DNA of 47,608 nucleotides, from assembly GCF_021606685.1 (NCBI RefSeq), contig NZ_WKCB01000044.1, positions 1-47,608 of the forward strand. Direction: 5' to 3'. This stretch comes from Pseudomonas syringae (lineage in GTDB: Bacteria; Pseudomonadota; Gammaproteobacteria; Pseudomonadales; Pseudomonadaceae). The number at the start of each line of letters is the position of its first letter. The first letter of the stretch is position 1. The notes beneath the pieces are model-generated. The model was not told the DNA's origin and made no database searches. It saw only the letters and a list, made by a program, of their open reading frames with translations. The translations under genes were made by a program, and so were the position numbers. Below, one piece after another: positions 1-8,260 of this stretch.

Positions 1-24
1 TTTTTTTGCCCTGGCGCAAAAAAA

Positions 25-113
25 TGGGGGAGCGGGCTTGCTCGCGAAGGCGGTGTGTCAGTAAACATTGCCGTTAACGGGCCCACCGCCTCCGCGAGCA
101 AGCCCGCTCCCAC
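25..113. repeat. REP doublet (REPIN)
   Basis: Two inverted arms (28-46 and 93-111) carry the GGGAGCGGGCTTGCTCGCG type of REP core and are separated by about 46 bases. This is the common Pseudomonas REPIN arrangement that folds into a long hairpin. It lies downstream of the small minus-strand gene at 146-268 and may shape its mRNA 3' end. Confidence 0.9.
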
Positions 114-145
114 CTTTGATTCTGCGGCAGCCTTGGAGTAAGGAT

Positions 146-268
146 CTACCGACGACGTGGCCGACGCTGCTCGTCATCCGTGCGGATCGGCACCGGTTGC
201 AGCGGTGGCTCGATCAAGCCCAATGCAACGCCTACGTCATGGAGCCAGTTCTGGATTTTCTCTTTCAT
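146..268 (-). CDS. PA1414-like 40-residue protein
   Basis: A short reading frame of 40 codons begins MKEKIQNWLHDVGVALGLIE and ends in an arginine-rich tail (RRPRRR). A strong Shine-Dalgarno (AAAGGGGG) sits 5 bases before the ATG. The N-terminal half is an amphipathic helix and there is no signal peptide. From memory it matches the small PA1414 family of Pseudomonas; in P. aeruginosa that transcript is oxygen-responsive and linked to the sRNA SicX. I found no convincing ANR box upstream here, so the same regulation is not shown. The biochemical function is unknown. Confidence 0.6.
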   Translation of the reverse strand: MKEKIQNWLHDVGVALGLIEPPLQPVPIRTDDEQRRPRRR

Positions 269-410
269 GGTTGCCCCCTTTGAGGGTAATGCTGGTAGGC
301 GCAAGTTCTGTCGCCTTTTCCTACACTGATAGTAGCCGTAAGTCCTACGTAATGCTTGAACGAAACCACAACGAACTATTACTGAATGGATCTAAATCCT
401 GACTGATCGT

Positions 411-1304
411 TCAAGCAATCGCGCGCGTGTCCGGCAGCCGTTCAGTCTTGCCCTCTTGCTGGAGGTCAATCCACGCGTTGAGATTAGCGCCGAGCATACC
501 CTTTCGCCACATCAGCCAGGTGGTCGCAGTGGCAAAAGGCCCTGTCAGCGGATGAACGGACACGCTGCCCTTGCCCGGCAGGCTGTCGAGCATGGATTCA
601 GACATCAACGCCACGCCTGAACCGGCGATCACACACGCCAGCATGCCCTGATAGGACTCAATCTCAATCGCCCGCCCCATGGCCACACGCTCGTGGGAAA
701 ACCACGTTTCCAGGCGCGCACGGTAGGAACAACTGCGTCGGAACGTGAACACCGAACGGCCCGCGACATCCTGTGGACCGTGCACCGGCGGGTGGTCGGC
801 TTCGCAGATCAGCACCAGGCGCTCTTCGCACAGCGGCACGCCGTCCAAGGCGGCAATGGTCAGCGGGCCGTCTACCAGCGCTGCGTCCAGACGCCCGGTG
901 ATCAAGCCCTCCAACAGTTCGCCGCTGGGCGCCGATTGCACCTGCAGGTTCACCATCGGGTGGGCCTTGTGATAGCGCGCCAGCAACTCGGGCAAGTGAA
1001 TCGCCGCCGTGCTGTACATGCTGCCCAGCACAAAATCGCCGGCTGGCTGCCCGCCCTGCACGGCGCCTTGGGCTTCGTCATGCAGCGCCAGCAGGCGAGT
1101 GCTGTAGTCCAGCAAGACCTTGCCCGCAGGAGAAAGCTGCAAGCGCTGGCGTTCGCGCACAAATAACTCTACGCCCAGCTGTTCCTCCATCTGTTTGAGG
1201 CGCGTCGACAGGTTTGACGGCACGCGGTGCAAGCGCTCGGCCGCACGGGTAATGGAGCCCTCTTGCGCCACCGCCTGGAAAATCCGCAATTGACTGAACT
1301 CCAT
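411..1304 (-). CDS. LysR-family transcriptional regulator
   Basis: A 297-residue LysR-type regulator. The winged helix-turn-helix is at the N-terminus (SITRAAERLHRVPSNLSTRLKQ, about residues 18-40, within the usual first 60), followed by a LysR substrate-binding domain. An upstream in-frame TTG exists at 1316, but the ATG at 1304 is preferred because GGAG lies 7 bases before it and the protein then begins MEFSQLRIFQAV as is typical of the family. It is divergent from the MFS transporter at 1409 with 104 bases between, the classic layout for a LysR regulator controlling its neighbour. The inducer cannot be told from sequence. Confidence 0.9.
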   Translation of the reverse strand: MEFSQLRIFQAVAQEGSITRAAERLHRVPSNLSTRLKQMEEQLGVELFVRERQRLQLSPAGKVLLDYSTRLLALHDEAQGAVQGGQPAGDFVLGSMYSTAAIHLPELLARYHKAHPMVNLQVQSAPSGELLEGLITGRLDAALVDGPLTIAALDGVPLCEERLVLICEADHPPVHGPQDVAGRSVFTFRRSCSYRARLETWFSHERVAMGRAIEIESYQGMLACVIAGSGVALMSESMLDSLPGKGSVSVHPLTGPFATATTWLMWRKGMLGANLNAWIDLQQEGKTERLPDTRAIA

Positions 1305-1408
1305 ACTATTCTCCAAAACTGAACAAGTTACTCACTATTATTCATTTTTACAGAAAGTCAATCAGCATTAGCCTGAGGGTCATTCGCTTCTTTGCAGGAA
1401 ACCTGAAC

Positions 1409-2614
1409 ATGTCTCCCCTGACCCGCCTACTCGCCAGCTTTATTGCCCTGATGATGGCCATGGGCATTGGCCGCTTCGCCCTCACCCCACAGATGCCACA
1501 CCTGCTCAGCGAAGGGCAGATCGACCTGACCGGCGCCGGGCTGATTGCTGCGGCCAATTACCTGGGTTACTTCGTAGGTGCGGTGGATTCGATCTTCGCC
1601 CGCAGCCATCACCACGTGCGCGCTCGCCTGTACGGCGGGCTGTGGCTGTGTGTGCTGCTGACCTTCGCCTCTTATTGGGCGCATGGGTTCTGGCCACACT
1701 TGCTGCTGCGCTTTGGAACCGGGGTGGCCAGCGCCTGGGCGCTGGTGATGATCACCAGCCTGAGCCAGCCGCTGGCAATCGCTGCCGGGCGCCCGCGCCT
1801 GGGTGCCCTGGTATTTGCGGGGCCGGGCCTGGGGATTCTGTTGACCGGCCTGCTGGCGCTTGGCTCCAACCTGGCGGGGCAAAACTCGGCAACCTTGTGG
1901 CTGGTGTATGGCGCGGTGGCGCTGGTGATGCTGCTGGCGATTCTGCCCTTTTTGCCCAAGCCGTCCGCCAGCGCAGCGGTTGCCGGCAATAGCGATGCAG
2001 GCAGCAACGGCAGCCTCGCGCACTTGTGCTGGATCTACGTGTTGTACGGGCTCGGCTACATCATTCCGGCGACGTTCCTGTCGCAAATGGCCAGCGCGCA
2101 GTTCAAGGGCGCGTGGCAGGCCGATCTGTTCTGGCCATGCTTTGGCCTGGCGGCGGCGATTGGCGTAGTGGTCGCGAGCCTGCGGCGTAAAGACCCGGAC
2201 ACCACCCGCCGCTGGCTGATGACAACCTTGTGGTTGCAGGCCGCCGGGGTGTTCGCCTGCTTACTGGGCAATGGCTGGGGGCTGGCGTTGGGCGTGTTGC
2301 TGTGCGGCGGGCCGTTCCTGGCATGCATGCAACTGGTGATGGCGCGCCTCAGGGAGGTGGCGCCCCATGGCTACCAGCGCAGCACCGGGCTGCTCACCGC
2401 AAGTTTCGCCCTCGGCCAATTGAGCGGGCCACTGCTGGCGTCAATCAGCAGCCACCTGAGCGGTGGCCTGCAGCTGGCGTTGGTGATCGCCGGTGCAGGC
2501 CTGCTAATGGCTGGCGGGATATTGGTCAGCCCGCGACCAACGGCGCCGGTTCGCGAACCCGCTCACGCCGTGCCAGCACCAGGAAAAACAGCCCACCCAG
2601 GAAGCAGCCGGTAA
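1409..2614 (+). CDS. YbfB/YjiJ-family MFS transporter
   Basis: A 401-residue polytopic membrane protein with about 12 hydrophobic segments. It opens MSPLTRLLASFIALMMAMGIGRFALTP; the MGIGRFAxTPxMPxLL pattern is characteristic of the YbfB/YjiJ branch of the major facilitator superfamily. AGGAAA precedes the start by 8 bases. Substrate is unknown; family members are presumed drug or metabolite exporters. It is likely controlled by the divergent LysR gene. The C-terminal tail (about the last 29 residues, rich in Pro and Ala) runs 89 bases into the opposing permease gene, so the frame may have been extended by loss of an older stop codon. Confidence 0.88.
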   Translation: MSPLTRLLASFIALMMAMGIGRFALTPQMPHLLSEGQIDLTGAGLIAAANYLGYFVGAVDSIFARSHHHVRARLYGGLWLCVLLTFASYWAHGFWPHLLLRFGTGVASAWALVMITSLSQPLAIAAGRPRLGALVFAGPGLGILLTGLLALGSNLAGQNSATLWLVYGAVALVMLLAILPFLPKPSASAAVAGNSDAGSNGSLAHLCWIYVLYGLGYIIPATFLSQMASAQFKGAWQADLFWPCFGLAAAIGVVVASLRRKDPDTTRRWLMTTLWLQAAGVFACLLGNGWGLALGVLLCGGPFLACMQLVMARLREVAPHGYQRSTGLLTASFALGQLSGPLLASISSHLSGGLQLALVIAGAGLLMAGGILVSPRPTAPVREPAHAVPAPGKTAHPGSSR

Positions 2615-3968
2615 ACCAGGCGAAATTGGCCATGCCCTGCAACGCAGGGGTGAAGGTGATCGCGACGCCCACCAGCGTCGCGGGCACCAGGGCCTTGACC
2701 GCCGTCCAGTTCACGCCGCCGTCGAAGTAGTAGCGCCCGTTCGGGCTGTCATCGAACAGCGCATCCACGTCGATCTTCTGCTTTTTGATCAGGTAGAAAT
2801 CCACCAGCAGAATCCCGAACAGCGGTCCGATGAACGCCGCGAGGATATCCAGGGTGTAATGGATCATCAGCGGGTTGTTGAACAGATTCCACGGGGTAAT
2901 GAAGACCGAGGCGACCGCTGCGATCATGCCACCGGCGCGCCAGCTGATTTTGCTCGGTGCGACGTTGGCGAAGTCAAAGGCCGGAGAAACAAAGTTGGCG
3001 ACGATGTTGATGCCGATGGTTGCGGTCACGAAGGCAAAGGCACCGAGCAGCACCGCCATGTTGTTATCGATACGCGAGACGGTGGCAATCGGGTCGTGGA
3101 GCATCTCGCCGAACACCGGCAAGGTGCCCGAGACAATCACCACCGTCACCAGGGAAAACGCCAGGAAGTTCACCGGCAAGCCCCAGAAGTTGCCGCGTCG
3201 CACATCCTGCATGCTGCGGCAGTAGCGGCTGAAGTCGCCGAAATTCAGGGTTGGCCCGGAAAAGTACGAGACCACCAGCGCGGTGGCCACAATCACCTGG
3301 CCGAACGCCTGCCAGCCCGACAGGGATTTTTCCGACAGGGTGAAACTGATATTCGCCCAGCCTGCCTTCCACACGATCCAGCCGGCCAAGGCAAACATTA
3401 CCGCGTAAACCACCGGGCCCGCCCAATCGATAAAGCGCCGGATGGACTCCATGCCGGCCCAGAATACTGCAGCCTGAAGCGTCCAGAGGCTTAGAAAACC
3501 AAACCAGCCCAAGTAGGACAGACCCGCAAAATGTGGCTCTGCATACACTGCCATCTGTGGGAAAAAACGCAGCACTACGATGATCAGGGCACTCGAGGCC
3601 AGATACGTCTGAATCCCGTACCACGCCACGGCGATCAAACCGCGAATCACTGCAGGAATATTCGCCCCGAACACCCCAAAGGCCAGCCGGCAGATTACCG
3701 GGTAAGGCACCGCCGCCTGCTGGCTTGGCTTGGCCACCAGGTTGGCAATCAATTGCACGATGCAGATCCCGGCCAGCAAGGCGATCAACACCTGCCAACT
3801 GGCAAGGCCGAGGGCGAACAGGCTGGCGGCGAACACATAACCGCCAACGCTGTGCACGTCGCTCATCCAGAAGGCGAAGATGTTGTACCAGGTCCACTTC
3901 TGCGGCAGCGGGCCCAGATCCTGGTTATACAGGCGTGGGCTGTAGCCTTTGGGCAATTGTTCGGTCAT
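2526..3968 (-). CDS. NCS1-family nucleobase/hydantoin permease
   Basis: A 480-residue member of the nucleobase:cation symporter-1 family (PucI/Mhp1/CodB-like). It has about 12 transmembrane segments and the family N-terminus (YNxDLGPLPQKWTWYNIFAFWMSDVHS). It should import a purine, pyrimidine, hydantoin or allantoin-like compound with Na+ or H+; the substrate is not decidable here because no catabolic genes are adjacent. The start is set at the ATG preceded by AGGAG (MTEQLPKGYS); an open extension of 48 codons upstream has no family character. Upstream lie two GTATAC/GTGTACAC palindromes that could be operator sites. Its 3' end overlaps the MFS gene tail to tail. Confidence 0.88.
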   Translation of the reverse strand: MTEQLPKGYSPRLYNQDLGPLPQKWTWYNIFAFWMSDVHSVGGYVFAASLFALGLASWQVLIALLAGICIVQLIANLVAKPSQQAAVPYPVICRLAFGVFGANIPAVIRGLIAVAWYGIQTYLASSALIIVVLRFFPQMAVYAEPHFAGLSYLGWFGFLSLWTLQAAVFWAGMESIRRFIDWAGPVVYAVMFALAGWIVWKAGWANISFTLSEKSLSGWQAFGQVIVATALVVSYFSGPTLNFGDFSRYCRSMQDVRRGNFWGLPVNFLAFSLVTVVIVSGTLPVFGEMLHDPIATVSRIDNNMAVLLGAFAFVTATIGINIVANFVSPAFDFANVAPSKISWRAGGMIAAVASVFITPWNLFNNPLMIHYTLDILAAFIGPLFGILLVDFYLIKKQKIDVDALFDDSPNGRYYFDGGVNWTAVKALVPATLVGVAITFTPALQGMANFAWFTGCFLGGLFFLVLARRERVREPAPLVAG

Positions 3969-4165
3969 CGCTTGGCTCCTCGAAATACCGGCCTGCGCTG
4001 CCGAAGCAGGTGCATACGGAAGGCGGCATGGTTTGTATACGAGGAAGTCAGCAGAATACGTGCCAATGGCACACAATCCCTCTAGAACGGCGCTCCAAAG
4101 GGATCTATGCAAGGCTTAAAGCAGGGACGTTGCTCAGCAACGGTGCACATTAATAGTGTACACAA

Positions 4166-4564
4166 TCACTGGCGCACTCGATCTGCACACAGGTACCCGA
4201 CGGTACAGCACGCGGCGGTGAGGACGGTGCCCCACGCCATGTCCATCACGGCGAGGCCGGCAGACCAGCCTTGCAGCGTGGCCCAGTTGCTCAGGTCATA
4301 AGTGCCATAGGCGACCAGACCCAGCAAGGCGCCCAGGCGGGCAGCGCGTTGCCAACTGCCGCTTGGCAGGACCGCGAACACCACGCAACCGAGGGCATAC
4401 AAGAGATAGAAGAGAACAGCGGGCAGCAGGCGGGGCTGATCAAGCATCAACGAGCCGAGCAAGGCTTTGTAGGTGGGGCCCATGAGGACACCCAGCCAGA
4501 GACCGTCGAGCAGCAAAAACGCGATCAAGGTGCCAAGGTAGGCAAACAGCGATTTTCTAGACAT
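4166..4564 (-). CDS. DUF2177 family membrane protein
   Basis: A 132-residue integral membrane protein with four hydrophobic helices, starting MSRKSLFAYLGTLIAFLLLD and containing the YGTYDLSNWATLQGW motif typical of DUF2177. AGAGG precedes the chosen ATG; an open extension upstream runs through a repeat and is not coding. Function of the family is unknown. It sits between the NCS1 permease and cvfB, all on the minus strand, but a perfect inverted repeat separates it from cvfB, so it probably has its own promoter or only read-through. Confidence 0.85.
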   Translation of the reverse strand: MSRKSLFAYLGTLIAFLLLDGLWLGVLMGPTYKALLGSLMLDQPRLLPAVLFYLLYALGCVVFAVLPSGSWQRAARLGALLGLVAYGTYDLSNWATLQGWSAGLAVMDMAWGTVLTAACCTVGYLCADRVRQ

Positions 4565-4574
4565 TGATGCAACC

Positions 4575-4602
4575 TCTGTAGGAGCCCATTGGCTCCTACA
4601 GA
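4575..4602. repeat. TGTAGGAGCC inverted repeat
   Basis: Perfect 12-base arms (TCTGTAGGAGCC / GGCTCCTACAGA) with a 4-base loop. It belongs to the GTAGGAGC class of short palindromes scattered through Pseudomonas genomes. It lies 15 bases beyond the cvfB stop codon on the minus strand and may act as an mRNA end or stability element. No U-tract follows. Confidence 0.8.
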
Positions 4603-4616
4603 AGAGCAAAACGCAC

Positions 4617-5453
4617 TCAGCTTAGTTCAATGCGATCCGCGTGAATCACGATGTGGCCTTGCTTGTAGAGTGCACCAATGGCCTTCTTGAAGTTGCCCTT
4701 GCTGACACCGAACAAGTTGCTGATCACTGCCGGATCACTCTTGTCGCTGACCGGCAAGGTGCCGTTGTTTTCACGCAACTTGGCGAGGATCTTGGAGTTG
4801 AGGCTGGAGGCCGCTTCCTGGCCGACCGGTTGCAAGCTCAGGCTGATGTTGCCATCGGCGCGGATCTCTTTGATAAAGCCTTTTTCTTCCTTGCCCGGGC
4901 GCAGGAACTTGAACACTTCGTTCTTGTGAATCAGGCCCCAGTGCTTGTTGTTGATGATCGCCTTGAAGCCCATGTCCGTGGCTTCGGCCACCAGCAGGTC
5001 GACTTCCTGGCCCACCTGGTAGTTGGCGGGGGTCTTGTCCAGGTAGCGATCCAGGCGTGCGGTCGCAGTAATGCGCTTGGTGTGTTTATCGAGGTAGACG
5101 TGGACCACGCAGTATTCACCGGCGGTCATCTGGCGTTTTTCTTCCGAATACGGCAGCAACAGATCCTTTGGCAAACCCCAATCGAGGAATACACCAATGC
5201 TGTTGACTTCGACGACTTTCAAACTGGCGAACTCGCCGACTTGAACTTTCGGTTTTTCAGTCGTGGCGATAAGTTTGTCATCGCTGTCCAGATAGATGAA
5301 CACGTTAAGCCAGTCTTCATCTTCACTGGGAATATCTTTGGGGATGTACCGATTAGGCAAGAGGATTTCCCCGTCTTGCGCACCGTCCAGGTACAAACCA
5401 AAGTTAGTGTGTTTAACCACTTGCAAGCTGTTGTAGCGCCCGACTAAAGCCAT
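4617..5453 (-). CDS. cvfB: CvfB-family S1 RNA-binding protein
   Basis: A 278-residue soluble protein of the CvfB/YitL family, with consecutive S1-like OB folds (about residues 5-65, 70-130, 145-210) and a C-terminal winged-helix-like part ending in VISNLFGVSKGNFKKAIGALYKQGHI. Start MALVGRYNSLQVVKHTNFGLYLD: GAGGG lies 9 bases before this ATG, whereas the in-frame TTG two codons upstream is too close to it. In Firmicutes CvfB binds RNA and affects virulence gene expression; in Pseudomonas the role is untested as far as I know. It is transcribed alone, divergent from the 59-residue gene at 5777. Confidence 0.85.
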   Translation of the reverse strand: MALVGRYNSLQVVKHTNFGLYLDGAQDGEILLPNRYIPKDIPSEDEDWLNVFIYLDSDDKLIATTEKPKVQVGEFASLKVVEVNSIGVFLDWGLPKDLLLPYSEEKRQMTAGEYCVVHVYLDKHTKRITATARLDRYLDKTPANYQVGQEVDLLVAEATDMGFKAIINNKHWGLIHKNEVFKFLRPGKEEKGFIKEIRADGNISLSLQPVGQEAASSLNSKILAKLRENNGTLPVSDKSDPAVISNLFGVSKGNFKKAIGALYKQGHIVIHADRIELS

Positions 5454-5776
5454 TTCCAAATACCCTCGTTACGTGGGCGGCATTCTACCCGAGTTGCGCC
5501 CGGCACGCGCGCCCGCCGGAAAAAACGCGGGCTGGCGTGGCTTTCTGCTGGCACCGCCCCGCTCGTCCGATCATACGGAGAAATTCAGTCATGCACCTGG
5601 CGCTCATCGGCAGGGTGCTTTCGAGTTAAAACAGTAAGTTAGCGGGTTATTTCAAAGATTAAGTTTGGCTATTTCCCAGCGCCGCACTTATTCCTGGGGG
5701 ATATTTGCCAAGCAATTGTCAAGTATTTCCTGTACGATGCCTGGCCAAGTTAATTTTCTACAGGTTAGTGGCCGCC
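5454..5776. other. Intergenic region, divergent promoters
   Basis: 323 bases between cvfB (leftward) and the small gene at 5777 (rightward). The rightward half is AT-rich and contains an extended -10-like TGTACGAT at 5731-5738, about 39 bases before the ATG at 5777, without a clear -35. A 12-codon open frame starting at 5591 has a GGAG before it, but I see no reason to call it a gene. Confidence 0.4.
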
Positions 5777-5956
5777 ATGCGTGTAAAAGCATCCAACAGC
5801 AAAGCAAAGCCAGCTCCCGCCGTTGAAACCAGCGAATCGATCAACAGCCAGATTGCTGCTTTCCTCAAGTCCGGCGGCGAAATCCAGCAAATTGCCAAGG
5901 GCGTGAGCGGCCAGACTTTCGGCCCGTCCAAGCAGATCAGCCTGGGTAAAAAGTAA
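5777..5956 (+). CDS. Small basic protein of unknown function (59 aa)
   Basis: Encodes MRVKASNSKAKPAPAVETSE and then an ordered helix-like part (INSQIAAFLKSGGEIQQIAKGVSGQ), ending FGPSKQISLGKK. The N-terminal 20 residues are Lys/Ala/Pro-rich and probably disordered. No signal peptide or cysteine. The frame is open further upstream but the first 24 codons have no protein character. I believe related small proteins are conserved in fluorescent pseudomonads. No function is assigned. The ..GEIQQIAKGVSG.. segment resembles one helix of a DNA- or RNA-binding domain, but that is speculation. Confidence 0.7.
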   Translation: MRVKASNSKAKPAPAVETSESINSQIAAFLKSGGEIQQIAKGVSGQTFGPSKQISLGKK

Positions 5957-5977
5957 AACCTCGCAATACACCTGGTC

Positions 5978-6006
5978 CCTAAGCGTCTTGCCATCAAGGC
6001 GCTAGG
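5978..6006 (+). terminator. Hairpin after the 59-aa gene
   Basis: CCTAAGCGTCTTG ccat CAAGGCGCTAGG forms a 12-pair stem with one bulge, 22 bases beyond the stop codon at 5956. No run of T follows, so it may be an mRNA end structure rather than an intrinsic terminator. Confidence 0.4.
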
Positions 6007-6161
6007 ACTAGAGCCTGAAATACCCTCCTGACTCAATCAATACTGCGCTAATCGACGAACGGGCCTCACCGCCGGGCATTCGTCGGTATCCTTGCACACG
6101 TCTAGCTCGGGCATTTCCCGGCCTCCCTCGTTACTGCTCCTCGCTTTTCATGGAGTGAAGC

Positions 6162-6884
6162 ATGCTTAAACCCTGCATATTTCTGGTTACGGCCCTGGCC
6201 GCCAGCCCCCTTGCCCACGCACAGATATTCCAGCGTGAATTGGGCGACTTCGACTTGAAATTGGGCACCACCCCCAGCCGCAGCATGGCCCAGGGCCTGG
6301 TCAAGCCCACTTCACCCGGCAGTGACGCCTTCCACGGCGGCCTCGATCTAAGCCACGACAGTGGCCTGTATTTCGGTCAGTTTTCTCCGAACATGGGGCT
6401 GTCGTCCGCGAGCAACCTTGAAGTCGATTCCTACATGGGCTTCAAACACCCCTTCGACCAGACCCTGGGCTACGAAGTGGGGTTGATCCACTACAGCTAC
6501 CCCAAGCTCAGCCCGCTCGACAGTCAGGAGATCTACGGTGGCCTCAACCTGTTGGGCAACCGTTTCGGCGCCTCCTTCAGCAATGACCCCGACCGCCAGG
6601 ACAGCACACTGTTTGCCGACCTTGGCGGTACGCAGCCCTTCGGCATCGGCGTCAGCATGAAGTACACCACTCATCAGTTGGGCGCCCCCGTCTCGGTGGA
6701 CGGCGGCTCCATCAGCACATTCAGCGACTGGTCGGTGCAATTCTCTCGGCAGTGGATGGGCGTTGACCTGGACCTGATCTACAGCGACTCCAGCCTCAGC
6801 GGCGGCGATTGCTCAGCTTACTCCGGACACAATTCGCAATGCGATGGGCTGTTGACGCTGAAGGCGGCGCGATCGTTTTATTGA
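6162..6884 (+). CDS. TorF-like putative outer membrane protein
   Basis: A 240-residue exported protein. A cleavable signal peptide covers residues 1-20 (MLKPCIFLVTALAASPLAHA). The rest alternates polar and hydrophobic residues in beta-barrel fashion (GGLDLSHDSGLYFGQFSPN, GYEVGLIHYSYP, VSMKYTTHQ) and ends in Phe-Tyr, as expected for an outer membrane barrel. These features fit the TorF/Gcw_chp family of putative porins, which usually run 220-260 residues. Substrate is unknown. The ATG is preceded by GGAGTGAAGC. The lipoprotein gene follows 66 bases later and may be co-transcribed. Confidence 0.8.
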   Translation: MLKPCIFLVTALAASPLAHAQIFQRELGDFDLKLGTTPSRSMAQGLVKPTSPGSDAFHGGLDLSHDSGLYFGQFSPNMGLSSASNLEVDSYMGFKHPFDQTLGYEVGLIHYSYPKLSPLDSQEIYGGLNLLGNRFGASFSNDPDRQDSTLFADLGGTQPFGIGVSMKYTTHQLGAPVSVDGGSISTFSDWSVQFSRQWMGVDLDLIYSDSSLSGGDCSAYSGHNSQCDGLLTLKAARSFY

Positions 6885-6950
6885 TGGGCTGAACTGTCGC
6901 GCCCGCCGCAGGTTCACATGCACTGACCCCCTCTGCCCAAGGACTCGCCC

Positions 6951-7817
6951 ATGCTGCGTCGGCTCAAACTACTGATGGTATTGCTGACCCTGAGCCTGGT
7001 AATCACCGGCTGCAGCCGCGTCGGCCTGGCCTACCGCAACCTCGACGTGATCATCCCCTGGACCCTCAACGACTACCTGGACATGAACGCCGGGCAGAAG
7101 AGCTGGTTCAACGACAAGCTCAAGGAACACCTCGCCTGGCACTGCACCACACAATTGCCGGGCTACCTCGACTGGCTGGACCGCCTGCAACAGATGGTCG
7201 ACACCAATCAGGTGACCGACGCCGCGTTGCAAACCCGTACTGTCGAAGCCAAGCAGGCCATCGCCGAGGTCGCCCGCGAGATCACGCCGTCAGCCATCGA
7301 GCTGCTCAAGGGGCTGGATGATCAGCAGGTCCGGGAAATGAACGATGCCCTGGCCAAGGACCTGCGCAAACGCCAGGACGAATACCTCAAGCCACCTTTG
7401 GACCAGCAGATCAAGGAGCGCGCCGCACGCATGAGCAAGCGCCTGGATGCGTGGATCGGACCATTGAGCGCCAGCCAGCAAAATCGCGTCACCGCGTGGT
7501 CGATTGCCCTGGGTGGGCAAAATCAGGAATGGATCGGCAACCGCGCCCGTTGGCAGGCGCAGTTTATCGAGGCCGTGCAGCAACGCCAAAGCGCCGACTT
7601 CGCGCAAAAAATGCAGCAGCTATTGGTGGATCGGGAAAGCCTGTGGACACCGCAATACCGCGCGGCCTACGCCCAGACCGAAGCGGCGGCGCGCGGCCTG
7701 ATCGTCGACCTGATGGCTGAAAGCACTGCACAACAGCGCTTGAAGTTGACGCAAAAAATCGACGGCGTACGCAGCGACTTCAAGGCGCTCAAATGCCTCA
7801 AGGCCGCTGCAATTTAA
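6951..7817 (+). CDS. DUF6279 family lipoprotein
   Basis: A 288-residue predicted lipoprotein. The N-terminus MLRRLKLLMVLLTLSLVITG-C has a lipobox (ITGC, Cys21). The mature part begins SRVGLAYRNLDVIIPWTLNDYLDMN, the hallmark of DUF6279, and continues as charged, mostly helical sequence. With Ser at +2 it would be sorted to the outer membrane, facing the periplasm. Function unknown. It lies downstream of the TorF-like gene, and a GC-rich palindrome follows its stop codon. Confidence 0.85.
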   Translation: MLRRLKLLMVLLTLSLVITGCSRVGLAYRNLDVIIPWTLNDYLDMNAGQKSWFNDKLKEHLAWHCTTQLPGYLDWLDRLQQMVDTNQVTDAALQTRTVEAKQAIAEVAREITPSAIELLKGLDDQQVREMNDALAKDLRKRQDEYLKPPLDQQIKERAARMSKRLDAWIGPLSASQQNRVTAWSIALGGQNQEWIGNRARWQAQFIEAVQQRQSADFAQKMQQLLVDRESLWTPQYRAAYAQTEAAARGLIVDLMAESTAQQRLKLTQKIDGVRSDFKALKCLKAAAI

Positions 7818-7821
7818 ACAA

Positions 7822-7848
7822 GTGGGAGGGGGCAAGTCCCCCTCCCAC
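7822..7848. repeat. Single REP-like palindrome
   Basis: GTGGGAGGGGGC and its inverted partner form a compact hairpin (GTGGGAGGGG...CCCCTCCCAC) 4 bases after the lipoprotein stop codon. It lies between convergent genes and may serve both transcripts as a 3' end structure. Confidence 0.75.
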
Positions 7849-7870
7849 ATGTTGATCCGCGTCTTACCCG

Positions 7871-8260
7871 TCAGGCTATCTGAGCCTTGGACGCCACTTC
7901 AGCGAAGGTCGCAGGGTCCAGCGCATCCGCCTGCTCATCCAACACTTGGCGCGGGTGATCATTACCCGGGATCGAACTGTCGATCAGCGCCAGCAATTGC
8001 GCGCCCAATGGCGTCAAGATGAAATTCTCACCGTTGCCGCCCTCATCCTCGGGGCGTGACTCGATGAACCCACGCTTGAACAGCAGCGCCTCATAATCGG
8101 CAGCGGTCTTTTTCAACGTATCCAGATTACCGGTGGCCTCGCCCGCTGTAGCCTTTTCGGCAGCTTCCTGCTCGGCGTATTTGCGTGGGGCGAAGCTGCC
8201 TTCACCGTTCTGCACTTCGTGCAGTAGCCGTTCGATCAAATCCCAGTTGTAAGTCGTCAT
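7871..8260 (-). CDS. Winged-helix-like DUF2513-type protein
   Basis: A 129-residue protein, MTTYNWDLIERLLHEVQNGE..., whose layout (N-terminal helix, then LDTLKKTAADYEALLFKRGFIESR and an FILTPLGAQLLALID segment) resembles DUF2513-type winged-helix proteins, in which a growing helix pair is followed by LTxxGxxLL. The start is well supported by AGGAGG seven bases before the ATG; open sequence upstream of it is not coding. A DNA-binding or phage-regulator-like role is possible but unproven. It is convergent with the lipoprotein gene. Confidence 0.6.
   Translation of the reverse strand: MTTYNWDLIERLLHEVQNGEGSFAPRKYAEQEAAEKATAGEATGNLDTLKKTAADYEALLFKRGFIESRPEDEGGNGENFILTPLGAQLLALIDSSIPGNDHPRQVLDEQADALDPATFAEVASKAQIA

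Noticed and set aside
1..24. T7...A7 palindrome at the left edge as a terminator
   Set aside because: T-run is on the 5' side and the GC stem is only three pairs; cut by the window edge.
411..424. Possible ANR box (TTGAACGATCAG) upstream of the PA1414-like gene
   Set aside because: Half-site spacing is wrong by two bases and it lies at the 3' end of another gene.
5591..5629. 12-codon frame with a GGAG before it, possible leader peptide
   Set aside because: No attenuator-like structure or regulated neighbour directly downstream.
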